NCBI RefSeq assembly: GCF_030546745.1
Contig: NZ_JAUOPD010000007.1
Coordinates: forward strand, 62,001-126,000
Length of the DNA stretch: 64,000 bases
Direction of reading: 5' to 3'
Source of the DNA: Thalassotalea sp. 1_MG-2023
Lineage (GTDB): Bacteria; Pseudomonadota; Gammaproteobacteria; Enterobacterales; Alteromonadaceae
Part shown: positions 1 to 8,364 of the stretch, one piece after another
How positions within the stretch are numbered: position 1 is the first letter of the stretch
Layout of the letters: each line of letters starts with the position of its first letter
Position numbers and translations under genes: made by a program
Notes under the pieces: model-generated
What the model was told of the DNA's origin: nothing
What the model saw: only the letters and a program-made list of their open reading frames with translations
Databases searched by the model: none

Positions 1-1
1 G

Positions 2-556
2 TGTATGACACTTGCACTCAGCTTAGGTATGAGTATTGGGGTTAGAAAAACCTGCTGGATGATGTATGGTGAATTATTAGGCGTTGCCATTGTTGCAATT
101 TCTTCGGTACTTGGTGTGGCAACGTTAATGTTAAACAGTCCATTAATGTTCTTAATATTAAAACTTGTTGGAGCCTGTTACTTAATTTACATAGCAACTC
201 AAATGTGGCTAAACAAAGGTAAATTATCGCTAAATCAAACAACTTCACCTCTGCTGCAAACAGATAGATTTGGATTATTTAAACAAGGCTTTATTACTGC
301 TATCGCCAACCCTAAAGGTTGGGCTTTTATGGTGTCATTACTACCGCCTTTTATTGACGATAGTCACGCGTTACCAAAGCAACTATTTGTTTTAGTTGTT
401 ATTATTCTATTTTGTGAGTTTATTTGTATGTGTATATATGCCACGGGAGGTAAAGGGTTATCTTTACTGCTTGCTCAACGCGAAAATGTAAAGTTACTTA
501 ATAAAATATCTGCTTTTTTAATGTTTTGTATCGCGATTTGGTTGATATTAAGTTAG
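2..556 (+). CDS. LysE/RhtB-family amino-acid exporter, 5' truncated
   Basis: Inner-membrane exporter of the LysE/RhtB superfamily, whose members expel amino acids or similar small metabolites. The window starts inside the gene. The codon before the first visible Met is Cys, which fits the family's PGPxxxLALSLGxxxG signature, so the Met at 5 is probably internal and the true start lies upstream. The remaining 180 or so residues show hydrophobic segments near residues 20-42, 45-65, 105-120, 125-145 and 165-183, and a NPKGW motif typical of the family's middle. The stop overlaps the stop of the convergent lipoprotein gene by four bases. The substrate cannot be deduced. Confidence 0.85.
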   Translation, partial: CMTLALSLGMSIGVRKTCWMMYGELLGVAIVAISSVLGVATLMLNSPLMFLILKLVGACYLIYIATQMWLNKGKLSLNQTTSPLLQTDRFGLFKQGFITAIANPKGWAFMVSLLPPFIDDSHALPKQLFVLVVIILFCEFICMCIYATGGKGLSLLLAQRENVKLLNKISAFLMFCIAIWLILS

Positions 557-984
557 TGCAAATAGCTAGGTACTGTAATAGATAAGGTTTCAGAGCGTTC
601 ATGTTTATCAGTGATGGTAATCCAAATACGCCACTGCATATCTTTATAACCGCAACTACCAACAAATCCTTGTGCTTCATAATACCCCTTAGAATTTGCA
701 ATAAATATTAAGGGTATTTTACCCATGTACATATTTTCACCTTCCATATAGCCTTGAACTTTAATTATTTCGTCATTATTGTTTGAATCAATACGCATAA
801 TAAAAGGCGTTTCTGCAACTAACCTTTGTTGATTAAACGTTAACTGAATTTGGCTTTGTAACGCTTCAACAACACAGGCACTTTGCCCTTCGATACAAAT
901 TGGCTTTATTGCTACTTCAGGTTTATGATCTGTACAGCTTACAAGCATCAGAAAAATAAAAGTTAAGAAAAAATTTCGGTACAT
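553..984 (-). CDS. Small putative lipoprotein of unknown function
   Basis: Unrecognised protein of about 143 residues. The N-terminus (MYRNFFLTFIFLMLVSC) is a short hydrophobic signal ending in an LVSC lipobox, so a lipid-anchored envelope protein is likely. The rest is a soluble beta-type domain with four further Cys (two around residues 30-37) and no motif I know. I prefer the ATG at 984; a TTG three codons upstream is possible, and neither has a clear Shine-Dalgarno. It is convergent with the LysE gene, and its upstream region also holds the ccoN promoter. Confidence 0.6.
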   Translation of the reverse strand: MYRNFFLTFIFLMLVSCTDHKPEVAIKPICIEGQSACVVEALQSQIQLTFNQQRLVAETPFIMRIDSNNNDEIIKVQGYMEGENMYMGKIPLIFIANSKGYYEAQGFVGSCGYKDMQWRIWITITDKHERSETLSITVPSYLH

Positions 985-1060
985 TTTATTCAAGGTAAGT
1001 CTTTAAAAATGTGGAATTTACAGGGAATTGATGACAAATTAAACACTTTAACGATTTTTT

Positions 1061-1074
1061 TTGATTTAAAACAA
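1061..1074. promoter_or_regulatory. Candidate Fnr box upstream of ccoN
   Basis: TTGATTTAAAACAA matches the Fnr/Anr consensus TTGAT-N4-ATCAA at nine of ten positions. Its centre lies about 60 bases before the start point implied by the hexamers at 1093-1121, which is the class I activator position. Fnr control of ccoNOQP is common in proteobacteria; the site itself is inferred. Confidence 0.5.
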
Positions 1075-1092
1075 ATTTTCTCTTATCTACAG

Positions 1093-1121
1093 GTGACTTT
1101 TTGGCGCTAAATGTCTATTAT
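1093..1121 (+). promoter_or_regulatory. Candidate ccoNOQP promoter
   Basis: GTGACT (1093-1098) and TATTAT (1116-1121) are separated by 17 bases. The -10 is one base off consensus and the -35 is weak, as expected for an activator-dependent promoter. Transcription would start near 1128, giving a leader of about 108 bases. Confidence 0.4.
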
Positions 1122-1235
1122 TCGCGCGGGTTTAAGACTCGCTGTGTGATTGAGTAATTTTTAGGCTATAACTATTACTATAAATCACTCTTCAACTTGA
1201 CACTATTTTATAATTATAACTGCGGAAACCATACC

Positions 1236-2660
1236 ATGACTCAAAATGATTCGTCAGCAGTTGACTATAACTACGATGTTGTACGTCAGTTTACTGTAAT
1301 GACTGTAATTTGGGGTATTGTAGGTACTTTACTTGGCGTTATTATTGCTGCGCAGCTCATTTGGCCTGCGTTAAACTTTGATACTCCTTGGTTAACCTAT
1401 TCCCGATTACGTCCTCTTCACACCAATGCGGTAATTTTTGCTTTTGGTACCAGTGCGTTATTTGCTACTTCATATTATGTTGTACAAAGAACGTGTAAAA
1501 CCAGCCTTTTTGGTGGCTCCCTTGCGGCATTTACCTTCTGGGGTTGGCAACTCGTTATCGTGCTCGCGATAATTACCTTGCCCCTTGGTTATACTTCTAG
1601 TAAAGAATATGCTGAATTAGAATGGCCCATCGATATTTTGATCGCGGTCGTGTGGGTGTCTTACATCATTGTTTTTTTTGGTACATTAATAAAAAGAAAA
1701 ACTTCACACATCTATGTAGCTAACTGGTTCTTTGGCGGTTTTATTCTTACCGTAGCTGTTTTACACATAGGTAACAGCATGGTTATACCAGTATCGATGT
1801 TGAAGTCGTATTCAATTTATTCTGGTGCTATCGATGCCATGATGCAGTGGTGGTATGGTCATAATGCAGTAGGTTTCTTATTAACAGCCGGCTTCTTAGG
1901 GATGATGTATTACTTCGTACCTAAACAAGCTGAACGTCCAATTTACTCTTATCGCCTCTCTATTGTTCACTTTTGGGCATTAGTATCGCTTTATATATGG
2001 GCTGGCCCGCACCACCTACATTACACAGCATTACCTGACTGGGCGCAAAGTGTTGGTATGGTAATGTCAATTGTGCTATTCCTTCCATCTTGGGGTGGTA
2101 TGATCAACGGTATCATGACGCTTTCAGGTGCTTGGCATAAATTACGATACGACCCAATTTTACGTTTCTTAATTGTTTCATTGTCTTTCTACGGTATGTC
2201 TACTTTTGAAGGCCCTATGATGGCAATCAAGTCAGTAAATGCATTATCACACTACACTGACTGGACTATCGGACACGTTCATTCAGGTGCATTAGGTTGG
2301 GTTGCTATGATTTCAATTGGTGCGATGTACCATTTGATCCCTGTGTTATTTAACCAAGGTCGTATGTACAGCATAAAATTAATCAATGTACATTTTTGGA
2401 TGCACACTGCTGGTGTAGTACTTTACATCGTTGCAATGTGGATTTCAGGAGTAATGCAAGGGTTAATGTGGCGTGCTGTCAATACAGATGGTACGTTAAC
2501 CTATAGTTTTGTAGAAAGCTTAACCGCTTCATATCCTTTCTATATTATCCGTTTCTTAGGCGGTGTATTAGTTGTAGCTGGCTTTATATTAATGGCTTAC
2601 AACATGTTCAAAACCATTTACGCAGAAGACAATAGTCTTAAGCGTGTTGAACAAGCATAA
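1236..2660 (+). CDS. ccoN: Cytochrome c oxidase cbb3-type subunit I
   Basis: Catalytic heme-copper subunit of the high-affinity cbb3 terminal oxidase, which reduces oxygen to water in the inner membrane with electrons from c-type cytochromes. It has 474 residues, the usual CcoN length, and is almost wholly transmembrane. Conserved His-containing helices are visible, including [15 protein letters not shown] near residue 55, [10 protein letters not shown] in the middle for the CuB site, and HVHSGALGW in the C-terminal half. I chose the ATG at 1236, which gives the typical MTQ...YDVVRQF N-terminus; an in-frame TTG at 1197 adds an unlikely extension. It is the first gene of ccoNOQP, followed after 11 bases by ccoO. 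Confidence 0.96.
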   Translation: MTQNDSSAVDYNYDVVRQFTVMTVIWGIVGTLLGVIIAAQLIWPALNFDTPWLTYSRLRPLHTNAVIFAFGTSALFATSYYVVQRTCKTSLFGGSLAAFTFWGWQLVIVLAIITLPLGYTSSKEYAELEWPIDILIAVVWVSYIIVFFGTLIKRKTSHIYVANWFFGGFILTVAVLHIGNSMVIPVSMLKSYSIYSGAIDAMMQWWYGHNAVGFLLTAGFLGMMYYFVPKQAERPIYSYRLSIVHFWALVSLYIWAGPHHLHYTALPDWAQSVGMVMSIVLFLPSWGGMINGIMTLSGAWHKLRYDPILRFLIVSLSFYGMSTFEGPMMAIKSVNALSHYTDWTIGHVHSGALGWVAMISIGAMYHLIPVLFNQGRMYSIKLINVHFWMHTAGVVLYIVAMWISGVMQGLMWRAVNTDGTLTYSFVESLTASYPFYIIRFLGGVLVVAGFILMAYNMFKTIYAEDNSLKRVEQA

Positions 2661-2671
2661 GGAGGCTGACC

Positions 2672-3316
2672 ATGAAAAATAAACATGAAAAAGTCGAAAA
2701 AAGTGTAGGCTTGTTCTTTATCTTTACCATATTTGCGATAAGTATTGGTGGACTTGTAGAAATAACGCCGTTGTTTTTCCAAAAAGAAACAACACAACCT
2801 GTTGAAAACTTACGTCCTTATACGGCATTAGAACTTGAAGGGCGTGACATATATATTCGTGAAGGTTGTAATGTGTGCCACAGCCAAATGATCCGCCCTT
2901 TCCGCGCAGAAACTGAGCGTTATGGCCACTATTCTGTTGCAGGCGAACATGTTTGGGAGCATCCATTTTTATGGGGCTCTAAACGTACTGGTCCAGATTT
3001 AGCTCGTGTTGGTGGTCGTTATAGTGACGATTGGCACCGTGCTCACTTAATTGACCCTCGTTCAGTTGTGCCAGAATCTAATATGCCAGGCTTCCCTTGG
3101 TTAGCCGAAAATACTTTAGATGGCAATTTAACGGCAAAGAAATTGGAAACGTTTAATTTCTTGACCAGAAATAGAAGCCATAAGGATGAAGATGGTAAAC
3201 CGATTCCGTTATATTCAGCCGAAGATATCAAGAATGCTAAGTTAGCAGTAAAAGGCAAAACCGAAATAGACGCCCTAATTGCTTACTTACAATCTCTTGG
3301 TCATGCATTGAAGTAA
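2672..3316 (+). CDS. ccoO: Cytochrome c oxidase cbb3-type subunit II
   Basis: Membrane-anchored monoheme cytochrome c subunit that passes electrons to CcoN. One N-terminal membrane helix (about residues 12-33) is followed by a periplasmic domain with a CNVCH heme motif at residues 66-70, then SQMIRP, the CcoO signature. Its 214 residues are normal for the family. The ATG follows a very strong ribosome site (AAGGAGG) at 2659-2665, which overlaps the ccoN stop region. Second gene of the operon. Confidence 0.96.
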   Translation: MKNKHEKVEKSVGLFFIFTIFAISIGGLVEITPLFFQKETTQPVENLRPYTALELEGRDIYIREGCNVCHSQMIRPFRAETERYGHYSVAGEHVWEHPFLWGSKRTGPDLARVGGRYSDDWHRAHLIDPRSVVPESNMPGFPWLAENTLDGNLTAKKLETFNFLTRNRSHKDEDGKPIPLYSAEDIKNAKLAVKGKTEIDALIAYLQSLGHALK

Positions 3317-3318
3317 TA

Positions 3319-3501
3319 ATGATGGATTACGGAACGCTTAGAGGCGTAATAGCTTTATTAATATTAGCTTTATTTATCATCATTGTGATCTGGTCATATA
3401 ACAAGAAGCGCAAGTCAACGTTCGACAAAGCTGCTAATTCTATTTTTGAAGAAGATCGCAAAAAAGAAAATAACAAACAGGAGACTAATAATAATGTCTA
3501 G
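3319..3501 (+). CDS. ccoQ: Cytochrome c oxidase cbb3-type subunit IV
   Basis: Small accessory subunit of cbb3 oxidase, thought to stabilise the complex. It has 60 residues: one membrane helix (about residues 9-27), then a charged Lys/Glu/Asn-rich tail, the normal CcoQ layout. It starts two bases after the ccoO stop, and its last codons overlap the ccoP start in another frame, which suggests translational coupling. The assignment rests on size, topology and position, since CcoQ sequence is poorly conserved. Confidence 0.85.
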   Translation: MMDYGTLRGVIALLILALFIIIVIWSYNKKRKSTFDKAANSIFEEDRKKENNKQETNNNV

Positions 3502-4531
3502 TTTCTGGAGTATTTGGATTACAGTTCTCACACTTGGAACGTTAGTAGGTTGTTTTATCCTTCTACGTTGGTGTTTAAAGAACTTTGCCGGTGTCCCTGA
3601 GGGCGAGTCAACTGGCCATGATTTCGACGGTATAGAAGAATTAAATAACCCCTTACCCAAATGGTGGAGCACATTTTTCTTGGTGACCATTATCTGGGGC
3701 TTTGGCTATTTATTAATGTATCCAGGGTTGGGTAATTTTAAAGGCTTATTTGGTTGGACAAGCTCTAACCAAGGCATTGTGAGCATGGAAGATTCAAAAC
3801 AACAAGCCGCCGAAGCAAGAGAAAAAGGCCTTATCGTTGAATACGATATGGAAATGAAAGCGGCTGAACAAAGGTTTGGCCCTATCTTCGATAAATTTGC
3901 GACATTTAGCATCGAAGAAATTGCCAGTGCTAAACATCAAGAAGTTGATTTTGATGTTGACCAAGAAATAACCGAAGCACAAGAGCAATTGCTACAGCGT
4001 AAAGAAGCAATTGAAGTAGGTAAACGTTTGTTCTTGCAAAACTGTTCGCAGTGTCATGGTTCTGATGCTCGCGGTACTACCGGTTTCCCTAATCTTGTTG
4101 ATAAAGATTGGTTATACGGAGGCACCCCTGCTGACATTAAACACAGCATTATGGAAGGCCGAAAGGCACAAGGTATGATCGCTTGGGAAACCATGTTAGG
4201 TGGTGAACAAGGTGTTAAGGATGTTGCAGCCTATGTACTAAGCTTAAGCGGACGTGAAGCTAAGCAAGGTAACATTGAATCTGGTAAAGACAAATTTGTT
4301 ATGTGTGCTGCATGTCATGGTACTGAAGGTCAAGGTAGTGAAGCGATGGGTATTGCCCTCGGCGCACCAAGATTAAACGATAACATTTGGTTATATACGA
4401 GTTCAGAGCGTGGTATTCAAGAATCTATTCGCCACGGTCGTGCCGGTGTAATGCCTGCTTGGAAAGATATCTTAGGTGAGAAAAAAGTGCATGTTATTAG
4501 CGCTTATGTTTACAGTCTTTCACATGAATAA
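3494..4531 (+). CDS. ccoP: Cytochrome c oxidase cbb3-type subunit III
   Basis: Diheme cytochrome c subunit that receives electrons from soluble cytochromes. Two N-terminal membrane helices (about 7-27 and 57-76) precede two cytochrome c domains with CSQCH (184-188) and CAACH (271-275). The ATG at 3494 gives 345 residues and follows CAGGAG at a good distance; a longer in-frame ORF from 3446 would add a Lys-rich stretch before the first helix and is unlikely. The start lies inside the end of ccoQ. A strong terminator follows, so ccoNOQP is a self-contained unit. No ccoGHIS genes follow. Confidence 0.95.
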   Translation: MSSFWSIWITVLTLGTLVGCFILLRWCLKNFAGVPEGESTGHDFDGIEELNNPLPKWWSTFFLVTIIWGFGYLLMYPGLGNFKGLFGWTSSNQGIVSMEDSKQQAAEAREKGLIVEYDMEMKAAEQRFGPIFDKFATFSIEEIASAKHQEVDFDVDQEITEAQEQLLQRKEAIEVGKRLFLQNCSQCHGSDARGTTGFPNLVDKDWLYGGTPADIKHSIMEGRKAQGMIAWETMLGGEQGVKDVAAYVLSLSGREAKQGNIESGKDKFVMCAACHGTEGQGSEAMGIALGAPRLNDNIWLYTSSERGIQESIRHGRAGVMPAWKDILGEKKVHVISAYVYSLSHE

Positions 4532-4554
4532 AAGCTAATCAATAAGTACGTTCT

Positions 4555-4587
4555 AAAAACCTCTTTCATTTGAAAGGGGTTTTTTTA
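4555..4587 (+). terminator. Intrinsic terminator of ccoNOQP
   Basis: The arms AAAAACC.CTTTCA and TGAAAG.GGTTTTT pair around a two-base loop with one G-U wobble, and a T run follows. It begins 23 bases after the ccoP stop. Confidence 0.85.
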
Positions 4588-4655
4588 TAGCTTTTTTATA
4601 CTTCCTCTTGTTTGATAGGGTTATGATTCAACAGGCTGCATAAGAAAATTTTAAA

Positions 4656-4671
4656 TGTACCTGACCCCTTT
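4656..4671. repeat. Dispersed 16-bp repeat, copy 1
   Basis: TGTACCTGACCCCTTT occurs here and again at 11106-11121. Each copy starts a few bases beyond the stop of a leftward gene (six bases after the glycosyltransferase-like gene here), and in the gene's direction reads AAAGGGGTCAGGTACA. A 16-base exact match in 64 kb is not expected by chance. Confidence 0.7.
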
Positions 4672-4677
4672 AATTCT

Positions 4678-5889
4678 TTAATTCTCGCTTGATTGCATAA
4701 AGCATGCTTGTTCTAGTGCAGAAGATAATAAAATACTTTCAACGCCATTATCACGTATATGATGAATAAACTTTAAAGTTTTAAAGGCATCAAACCAAAC
4801 AATAAATTGCTTCTCAAATTGTATTTTCTTGGCATTTAAATGCTGTTCAACAAACTTGGTTAATCCAATTGATAGTAATGCATGTTTGCTGTTTGTTGAT
4901 AATTTCTCAAACCATGTGTTTAGAGAAAACCTTAATTCAAAAAGCGTATCTAAGTTAGCTAACACATTTTTCAAATCATCAAAAATGGCTGGGTGATAAT
5001 AATAATAACCCAATCCTTGTTCGGCGTTAGTGATTATCTTTTCAACCGCAGGCCCTGTACCAAAAGGTACTCTATTTGAAAGACGCGCCTTTAAAATAAC
5101 GGTACTGTGTTCAATAAACAACACTTTTCCAAGTTTGGAAAGTTTATTGATCAGATAAAAGTCTTCACCGGCACTTCGTTTAGGAAAACCACGAACTTGA
5201 GCGTAATGCTGCGCTTTAAATGCAAGTAAGCTACCTATAGTATAAAAATTATAAGATGAGTTGGCATAAGTTAATCCTGCAACGTAATAACGCATTGCTT
5301 GTTCATATAATGCATTTGCCTGATAAATCTTCTCATCTTCACATTGATGAGAAAAGTTATAGGTAGCAATGGCCACGTCTTCATTGCAACTTTTTATTGC
5401 TGAAAAATAATCAGCTGGCAAGGTTGCGTCAGCATCCGTTGAATGAATCCATTGACTAAGCACCACCTGTTGTTGCATTAATTGACAAGCGAGGTCTGCT
5501 CCAATCTTTCGTGCCAGTCCAACCCCCTGTTTTGCAGGTATGCTTTTTGTGAACCTGTCTACCACCAATATTGCTGAAGGTGAATCAGCAAGTTGTACTA
5601 AAGCAAGGTTCTGGTTTTGCCATAACAAGGACCCACTCTCTAATACTTCGGTTTGAAGCGCCAATTGTAATCTGCTTTCTTCTTCTGTTTCGGGCTGGTT
5701 AACTACAAGAATCAATAAAAAGCCCTGTTCAAGTAAACAGCTTTCATTAAATTGTTTTAAGAAAGCTGCAGACTCTTTATAGGCAGGTATTACAACCACA
5801 TGATGATAACGTAGCTCTGCTGGAAGATTATCAATTAATATGACCTCAGGTTCGGCATACTGTTGAAGATATTTCTCAATCACTTTCAT
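4678..5889 (-). CDS. Glycosyltransferase family 2-like protein
   Basis: Probable GT-A fold glycosyltransferase of 403 residues; no substrate can be assigned. Visible signatures are an N-terminal VVVIPAYKES strand-loop (about residues 30-40), a DAD nucleotide-sugar/metal motif in HSTDADATLP (about 150-160), and SAGEDFYL near residue 240, matching the catalytic ED motif of the family. No membrane segment or signal peptide is evident, so it is probably cytoplasmic. It starts six bases after miaE ends, so the two are very likely cotranscribed, though no functional link is obvious. An atypical GT-A nucleotidyltransferase is also possible. Confidence 0.65.
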   Translation of the reverse strand: MKVIEKYLQQYAEPEVILIDNLPAELRYHHVVVIPAYKESAAFLKQFNESCLLEQGFLLILVVNQPETEEESRLQLALQTEVLESGSLLWQNQNLALVQLADSPSAILVVDRFTKSIPAKQGVGLARKIGADLACQLMQQQVVLSQWIHSTDADATLPADYFSAIKSCNEDVAIATYNFSHQCEDEKIYQANALYEQAMRYYVAGLTYANSSYNFYTIGSLLAFKAQHYAQVRGFPKRSAGEDFYLINKLSKLGKVLFIEHSTVILKARLSNRVPFGTGPAVEKIITNAEQGLGYYYYHPAIFDDLKNVLANLDTLFELRFSLNTWFEKLSTNSKHALLSIGLTKFVEQHLNAKKIQFEKQFIVWFDAFKTLKFIHHIRDNGVESILLSSALEQACFMQSSEN

Positions 5890-5895
5890 CTGCGG

Positions 5896-6468
5896 TTAAT
5901 GTAATGCCGCTGTAAAAGGTAGTTGTGAACAAATTTCAGCTTCTGCTACCAAAATCTCTTCTAATCTTTGATCTACCTCTGCTTTATCGAAATATTCATA
6001 GGCTAATTCAACAAATAGGTTTTTATGCTTTTCCTCAGATTTAGCAATGCTGACATAAAAATCTTTCTCTTTCCCTTCTGGAAGCGCTTGAGCAACAAGA
6101 GAGAAACGTTCATGGCCTCTCGCTTCAATTACACCCGCAACCAATAGTCTATCTAAAAAGAAAACGTCTTGACCATGACGAAATAACCCACGTATTTTTT
6201 TGATGTAAACATCTTTCGCATCGTTACCAAGTTGTATATCACGAGCCTGCATTAGCTTGATCACTTGCTTGAAGTGGATCAACTCTTCAATCGCTAAATC
6301 AGTCATGGCTCGTACTAGTGTTTTTCTGTCCGGATAATGTGATAACATAGACACCGCCATTCCCGATGCTTTTTTTTCTGCTGCTGCATGATCTTGTAAA
6401 AAGGCATCAAAGTCTGCTAAAACAGCTTCTGTCCATTCAAAGGGCGTGTGGTATTTTAATTCAAACAT
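5896..6468 (-). CDS. miaE: tRNA-(ms2io6A)-hydroxylase
   Basis: Non-heme diiron monooxygenase that hydroxylates the isopentenyl group of 2-methylthio-N6-isopentenyladenosine at tRNA position 37. The four-helix diiron ligand pattern is visible: EELIH near residue 80, EARGHE near 130 and SEEKH near 160. Length (190 residues) suits the family. I chose the ATG at 6468; a TTG three codons upstream is the alternative. The glycosyltransferase-like gene follows closely. MiaE normally works downstream of MiaA and MiaB, which are not in this window. Confidence 0.93.
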   Translation of the reverse strand: MFELKYHTPFEWTEAVLADFDAFLQDHAAAEKKASGMAVSMLSHYPDRKTLVRAMTDLAIEELIHFKQVIKLMQARDIQLGNDAKDVYIKKIRGLFRHGQDVFFLDRLLVAGVIEARGHERFSLVAQALPEGKEKDFYVSIAKSEEKHKNLFVELAYEYFDKAEVDQRLEEILVAEAEICSQLPFTAALH

Positions 6469-6566
6469 AGGGCTCAAATAGTTAGTACAAAGATAATTTC
6501 GCGCTATTTTACCCTGCTTTTACAGAACAACAAGTACAGAAACTGCTAACCATTTAAAATGGTGAT

Positions 6567-7799
6567 TTATTTATCAGTTATTGCTAACTGCAACATTTTT
6601 TTCAGTTGTTGAATAATAGACTTTGATTTTTGAGGCTCATACCCTTTTATACTTGGAGTATGAATATGCCCTACCGCTAACATTGGATTTAATTGATCAC
6701 GTAACAATAAGCTTCGATACGAGACTTCATTAGAAAGATAACCTCCTCCTGAACCTTCTACTGAAGTACGTTTTTGTAACTGCATAATATGCTCAACAGT
6801 AAGCTGACCTGTCACTGTGGTTACATTACGATTGTCATTTATAGCAAATGGCCCAGCAGCGTTAGATATTGTTTTGACTGGTAAGCTAAATTCGATAAAT
6901 TCTGGCCCATCTAGGTGATGATTATTTAGTGAAGGAAGCAGAGGATCTTTTTTTGTCGCGCCAGTAAACATGTTTAAGTTATCAGGTGCGTGCGCGCTAC
7001 GTCGTAATCCTGGAAAACGCTCTAAATCAAAATCTGTACGGCCCATACTCACTGTTATAATATAGTCAACGTCATTAAAGTAAGGCGTTAATAGTTCTTC
7101 AACCATACCCTGATCAAAGTCTGCAAACCTTACCGGTAATATGAATGTTTCAATTTCCGCACTTATACCATCTTTACTGATCAGTAAATCGTCAAGCGCT
7201 AACGCCGCCACACCAGATGGGTTACTTTGTCTAATGTTGCGATCTAAAAAAAACGGATCAAAACCCGTTAATAAGATTTTTTTATCGCTACTTTTATTAA
7301 ACTTGATATCTTGCTGACCTCTGGAGATCAATTCAAACTTCCACATTAATGCTTGTTGTTGTGTATAAAGTGCTTCTTTAAAGGCTGGAGCAACACGTAA
7401 AGCTGCTGACATTGATAACCTAGCCCAATAAAGGCTTCTATCATCATAACGTTTAGTTTGTTCAAAACTTGCAACACCTTCCTGCCATAATAAATGTGCA
7501 TGGCGAATAACAAGTTGCGTTAAAGCCGTAACATTACGTGCTTGCTTAATTTGGTGTTCAAAAAGCTCGACCCTCGTTTTTAATACATTAAACACGTTAG
7601 GCATTGCTGTTTTTGCATCAACAATTCTTTGTTCTTCGACACTTTTTTCGATGATGGTATTGTTCGACACATTTTTGGCGTTAGCTAAGGTATCTGGCTT
7701 ATCGTTTTGTTGTTGATATAAAGGCTGACTATACGCCGAGTGAGATAAGCTTATTGCACATAACGCAATCACAAGCCATTTTGATAAGAAGCCTTTCAT
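6567..7799 (-). CDS. Exported pyroglutamyl-peptidase I-like protein with Ser at the Cys site
   Basis: Protein of 410 residues with a Sec signal (about 1-24, cleavage after AYS) and a helical N-terminal region (about 50-165). The C-terminal domain resembles peptidase family C15. Family motifs are present: LLTGFDPF (176-183) with NPS at 193-195, GR...LE at 253-260 with Glu260 as the likely catalytic Glu, and GHIH with His380 as the likely catalytic His. The nucleophile motif, usually SxxAGxYxCN, reads GSGGGYLSN at 349-357, so Ser356 replaces Cys. It is therefore either a Ser variant, an inactive homologue or a distinct subfamily. Classical C15 enzymes are cytoplasmic, near 215 residues and signal-less. 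A good Shine-Dalgarno (AAGGGA) precedes the ATG. Confidence 0.7.
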   Translation of the reverse strand: MKGFLSKWLVIALCAISLSHSAYSQPLYQQQNDKPDTLANAKNVSNNTIIEKSVEEQRIVDAKTAMPNVFNVLKTRVELFEHQIKQARNVTALTQLVIRHAHLLWQEGVASFEQTKRYDDRSLYWARLSMSAALRVAPAFKEALYTQQQALMWKFELISRGQQDIKFNKSSDKKILLTGFDPFFLDRNIRQSNPSGVAALALDDLLISKDGISAEIETFILPVRFADFDQGMVEELLTPYFNDVDYIITVSMGRTDFDLERFPGLRRSAHAPDNLNMFTGATKKDPLLPSLNNHHLDGPEFIEFSLPVKTISNAAGPFAINDNRNVTTVTGQLTVEHIMQLQKRTSVEGSGGGYLSNEVSYRSLLLRDQLNPMLAVGHIHTPSIKGYEPQKSKSIIQQLKKMLQLAITDK

Positions 7800-8364
7800 A
7801 TTATATCCCTTTATAATGCAATAAAATTTATCTAGGTCTGCTAACGATGATAAGCATAAAACCTACATGAAGAAAGCAATTTATCGTAACAAACTATCTT
7901 AACAATAATACCTAGGGTGTACTGATTTTTCTGAATACTTTTATAGCGTTTCTTTTGTATTGGTATATAGTTGAGCTTATGTAACAGGCTGTTCCTCATA
8001 ACAACCTGATAAAATCAAATGACACTGCCCTTTGGATTCGTTGAAACGTGATTTACTTTTTGTTGTAGCTTTTATATATAAAAAACTATCGTTTGATTGT
8101 ATCTTCAATTAAATCATGCTGAATTCGTACGAAATTCGTACTCAAAAGATCAACACACCCGAGTTTCAACGGCGAACAAGCGTTAACTTGGCGATTAATG
8201 TAATAAAATTACAAACATCTATTGCTTTTTTAATTTATCGTGGCAAAGTGTTCAGCACAGTTGTTGTATTTGTCCTGTCAAAGATAGCTTTCTATAAACT
8301 TCTCCGCAAACAAACAATCGCTGTATTCACAATTTGGTTTACATATACAAGAGGTAGCGCTTCA
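7800..8364. other. Long divergent intergenic region before asnB
   Basis: This holds the promoters of the leftward peptidase-like gene and of asnB. A weak plus-strand candidate is TTTACT (8052-8057) and TATATA (8075-8080) with a 17-base spacer, which would give asnB a leader of about 280 bases. TTCGTACGAA at 8124-8133 is palindromic, and its half ATTCGTAC is repeated just downstream. An in-frame ORF runs upstream from asnB to 8116, but its translation is unlike AsnB and I treat it as non-coding. Confidence 0.4.

Noticed and set aside
8116-8364. An 83-codon upstream extension of asnB
   Set aside because: It would displace the catalytic Cys from residue 2, its sequence resembles nothing in AsnB, and a good ribosome site precedes the ATG at 8365.
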